NCBI RefSeq assembly: GCF_002858805.1
Contig: NZ_PJZI01000005.1
Location: forward strand, 62,001-126,000
Length of the DNA stretch: 64,000 bases
Reading direction: 5' to 3'
From: Chimaeribacter arupi
Lineage (GTDB): Bacteria > Pseudomonadota > Gammaproteobacteria > Enterobacterales > Enterobacteriaceae
The translations under genes and the position numbers were made by a program. Numbering within the stretch: position 1 is the stretch's first letter; each line of letters starts with the position of its first letter. The notes under the pieces were generated by a model, which saw nothing but the letters and a program-made list of their open reading frames with translations, was not told the DNA's origin and did not search any database. Below, piece by piece: positions 63,056 through 64,000 of the stretch.

Positions 63056-63635
63056 AGTGCTAACCTAAATAAGTCGCTGAGAGGGGAGAAATGTGAACAT
63101 TAGATGACACGCCAGTATTAACGGCCGCAGCAGGGAAAAACTTGAGGGGAGTGATCAAAAAGCCGGCGGAAGGGAAAGTTTACGGGGCATGGGTTGCCGG
63201 CCGCCTCCCCCAATCTCGCTCAACCCCGCTTTTCCCCTGGATAAATCCCGTCAGGTTTGCTCTTTTTTTGAGCAGATAAACTTATGGATAGCTTTGCGCC
63301 GGCCTGTGATGCAGTTCAAATTTTCTGTATCAACTTTCCATCAATGAGGCCGGCGGGCAGCAAAAGGGCGCTTTATTTGCCGCTTCGCTTACAAAATGTT
63401 TAGTGAGGGCAATCAGGTTGTTGCAGGGCGTGCAGGCAATAATTTCCGGTGGCTTATTCTTTGTCAGAAATAATAAACATTATTTACATCATAGGAATTA
63501 TTTATATTAGCTTTTCATAAAATTAAAAGTAATGATAATTACATAAATTCTTAATTTCCCGCCTGCGCGGGTTTTTTATTGATCGTTAAAAAAGCCGACG
63601 TTACACTGAAAAAAATTCTGCATGAAGGCATGGCT
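63056..63635. other. intergenic region before gtrA
   Basis: 580 bases, AT-rich on the gtrA side. Contains the terminator-like hairpin at 63558-63577 but no upstream plus-strand gene for it. No attachment-site or tRNA end was recognised. Confidence 0.5.
63558..63577 (+). terminator. terminator-like hairpin upstream of gtrA
   Basis: CCCGC / GCGGG stem with loop CTGC followed by TTTTTT. It lies 59 bases before the gtrA start with no gene reading into it; it could attenuate or insulate gtrA. Confidence 0.55.
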
Positions 63636-64000
63636 ATGCTGAACACCTTTAAACGCTACCTGTCTGTTGGGGTGCTGAATACCTTAATTCATTGGGTCGT
63701 CTTTCTGGCGCTGGTCTATCTGATGGGCACCAACCAGTCCTTTTCCAATCTGATGGCGTTTTGTGTCGCCACCACCTTTGGTTTTTTTGCCAATGCGAAA
63801 TGGACATTTAATAAAGAGTATTCTCTCTACCGTTATTTTATCTATGTGTCATTTTTGGGGCTGATGGCGGTGCTGTTTGGCCGGGCCGCAGATTTACTCT
63901 CCCTGCCGCCCTTGATCACCACGGTGTCATTTTCTTTGTTTAGCCTGGTGATTGGTTTTCTTTATTCTAACTTCATTGTCTTTAAGGACAGCAAAAGATG
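63636..64000 (+). CDS. gtrA: GtrA-family flippase (at window end)
   Basis: From ATG 63636 the frame encodes 121 residues up to the window edge: MLNTFKRYLSVGVLNTLIHW, then 'FCVATTFGFFANAKWTFNKE' and 'VIGFLYSNFIVFKD', with four spans, the GtrA pattern of bactoprenol-glucose flippases used in O-antigen glucosylation. The last bases ...AGATG suggest TGA at 63999-64001 overlapping the ATG of a following gene at 63998, probably the glycosyltransferase gtrB. Whether a serotype-specific gtr gene follows cannot be seen. Confidence 0.8.
   Translation, partial: MLNTFKRYLSVGVLNTLIHWVVFLALVYLMGTNQSFSNLMAFCVATTFGFFANAKWTFNKEYSLYRYFIYVSFLGLMAVLFGRAADLLSLPPLITTVSFSLFSLVIGFLYSNFIVFKDSKR

Noticed and set aside
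1-64000. CRISPR arrays, tRNA or rRNA genes, intact IS elements, integrases
   Set aside because: Searched by eye on both strands; no spaced direct-repeat array, no T-loop-like clusters with cloverleaf arms, no transposase or integrase frame found. A short or degenerate element could be missed.

Overview
The window looks like chromosome of a high-GC member of the Enterobacterales. It carries an srlAEBD-gutM-srlR sorbitol operon, yjcB, a YciG-type KGG stress protein, FepA-like and FhuE-like siderophore receptors, a membrane PQQ glucose dehydrogenase and a GtrA flippase, all with Shine-Dalgarno motifs and enterobacterial gene sizes. Genus cannot be fixed from sequence alone. Most of it is ordinary GC-rich accessory metabolism. 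Clearly AT-richer islands are a lone restriction-type gene (14.0-15.1 kb), an unknown gene at 45.5 kb and parts of a type VI secretion (T6SS) cargo cluster (54.4-56.5 kb). No rRNA, tRNA, CRISPR array or intact transposase was found.

Layout. 0-5 kb: a LysR tail, an ABM-domain membrane protein, yjcB, a YpfH-like esterase, an O-methyltransferase and an orphan coiled-coil membrane protein. 5-13.8 kb: LysR regulator, AlaX editing protein, an exported oil-body-protein (DUF1264) relative, YciG, PhzF-like enzyme, phosphoketolase and a diguanylate cyclase. 14-19.8 kb: orphan HSDR_N protein, msrA, Fur-box-associated fepA, ASCH and GNAT proteins. 19.8-24.8 kb: a full branched-chain amino-acid ABC operon (livKHMGF). 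25.6-27.2 kb: two DUF2382 stress-type proteins. 28.2-29.3 kb: a lone gene that reads like a contractile-tail sheath protein with its C-terminal part missing. 30.1-32.5 kb: gcd. 32.6-35.4 kb: a truncated cupin, a truncated GNAT, an SDR and small ORFs.

35.5-42.7 kb holds a tightly overlapping operon: peptide/nickel-type ABC importer, luciferase-like monooxygenase and a two-domain carboxymuconolactone decarboxylase/peroxidase-like protein. Beside it is a divergent amidase/TetR pair whose segment is bounded by two nearly identical 53-bp repeats. 47.3-51.4 kb is the sorbitol PTS operon; its EIIBC protein carries a 21-bp in-frame tandem repeat. Two copies of one palindrome (CTTTCA-N3-TGAAAG) sit upstream of srlA and near srlR.

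51.9-60.9 kb: fhuE, then a T6SS cargo region without any core T6SS genes: a PAAR protein with C-terminal extension, a C39-like cysteine-hydrolase candidate, a lipoprotein (possible immunity), remnants of a lipase and of a VgrG tail, a full Tle3-like lipase and its Tli3-like lipoprotein. A 49-bp copy of the 3' end of the neighbouring araC-type gene lies at the VgrG-tail junction, showing the cluster was rearranged. The window ends with a DUF2000 protein, a chemotaxis receptor and gtrA.
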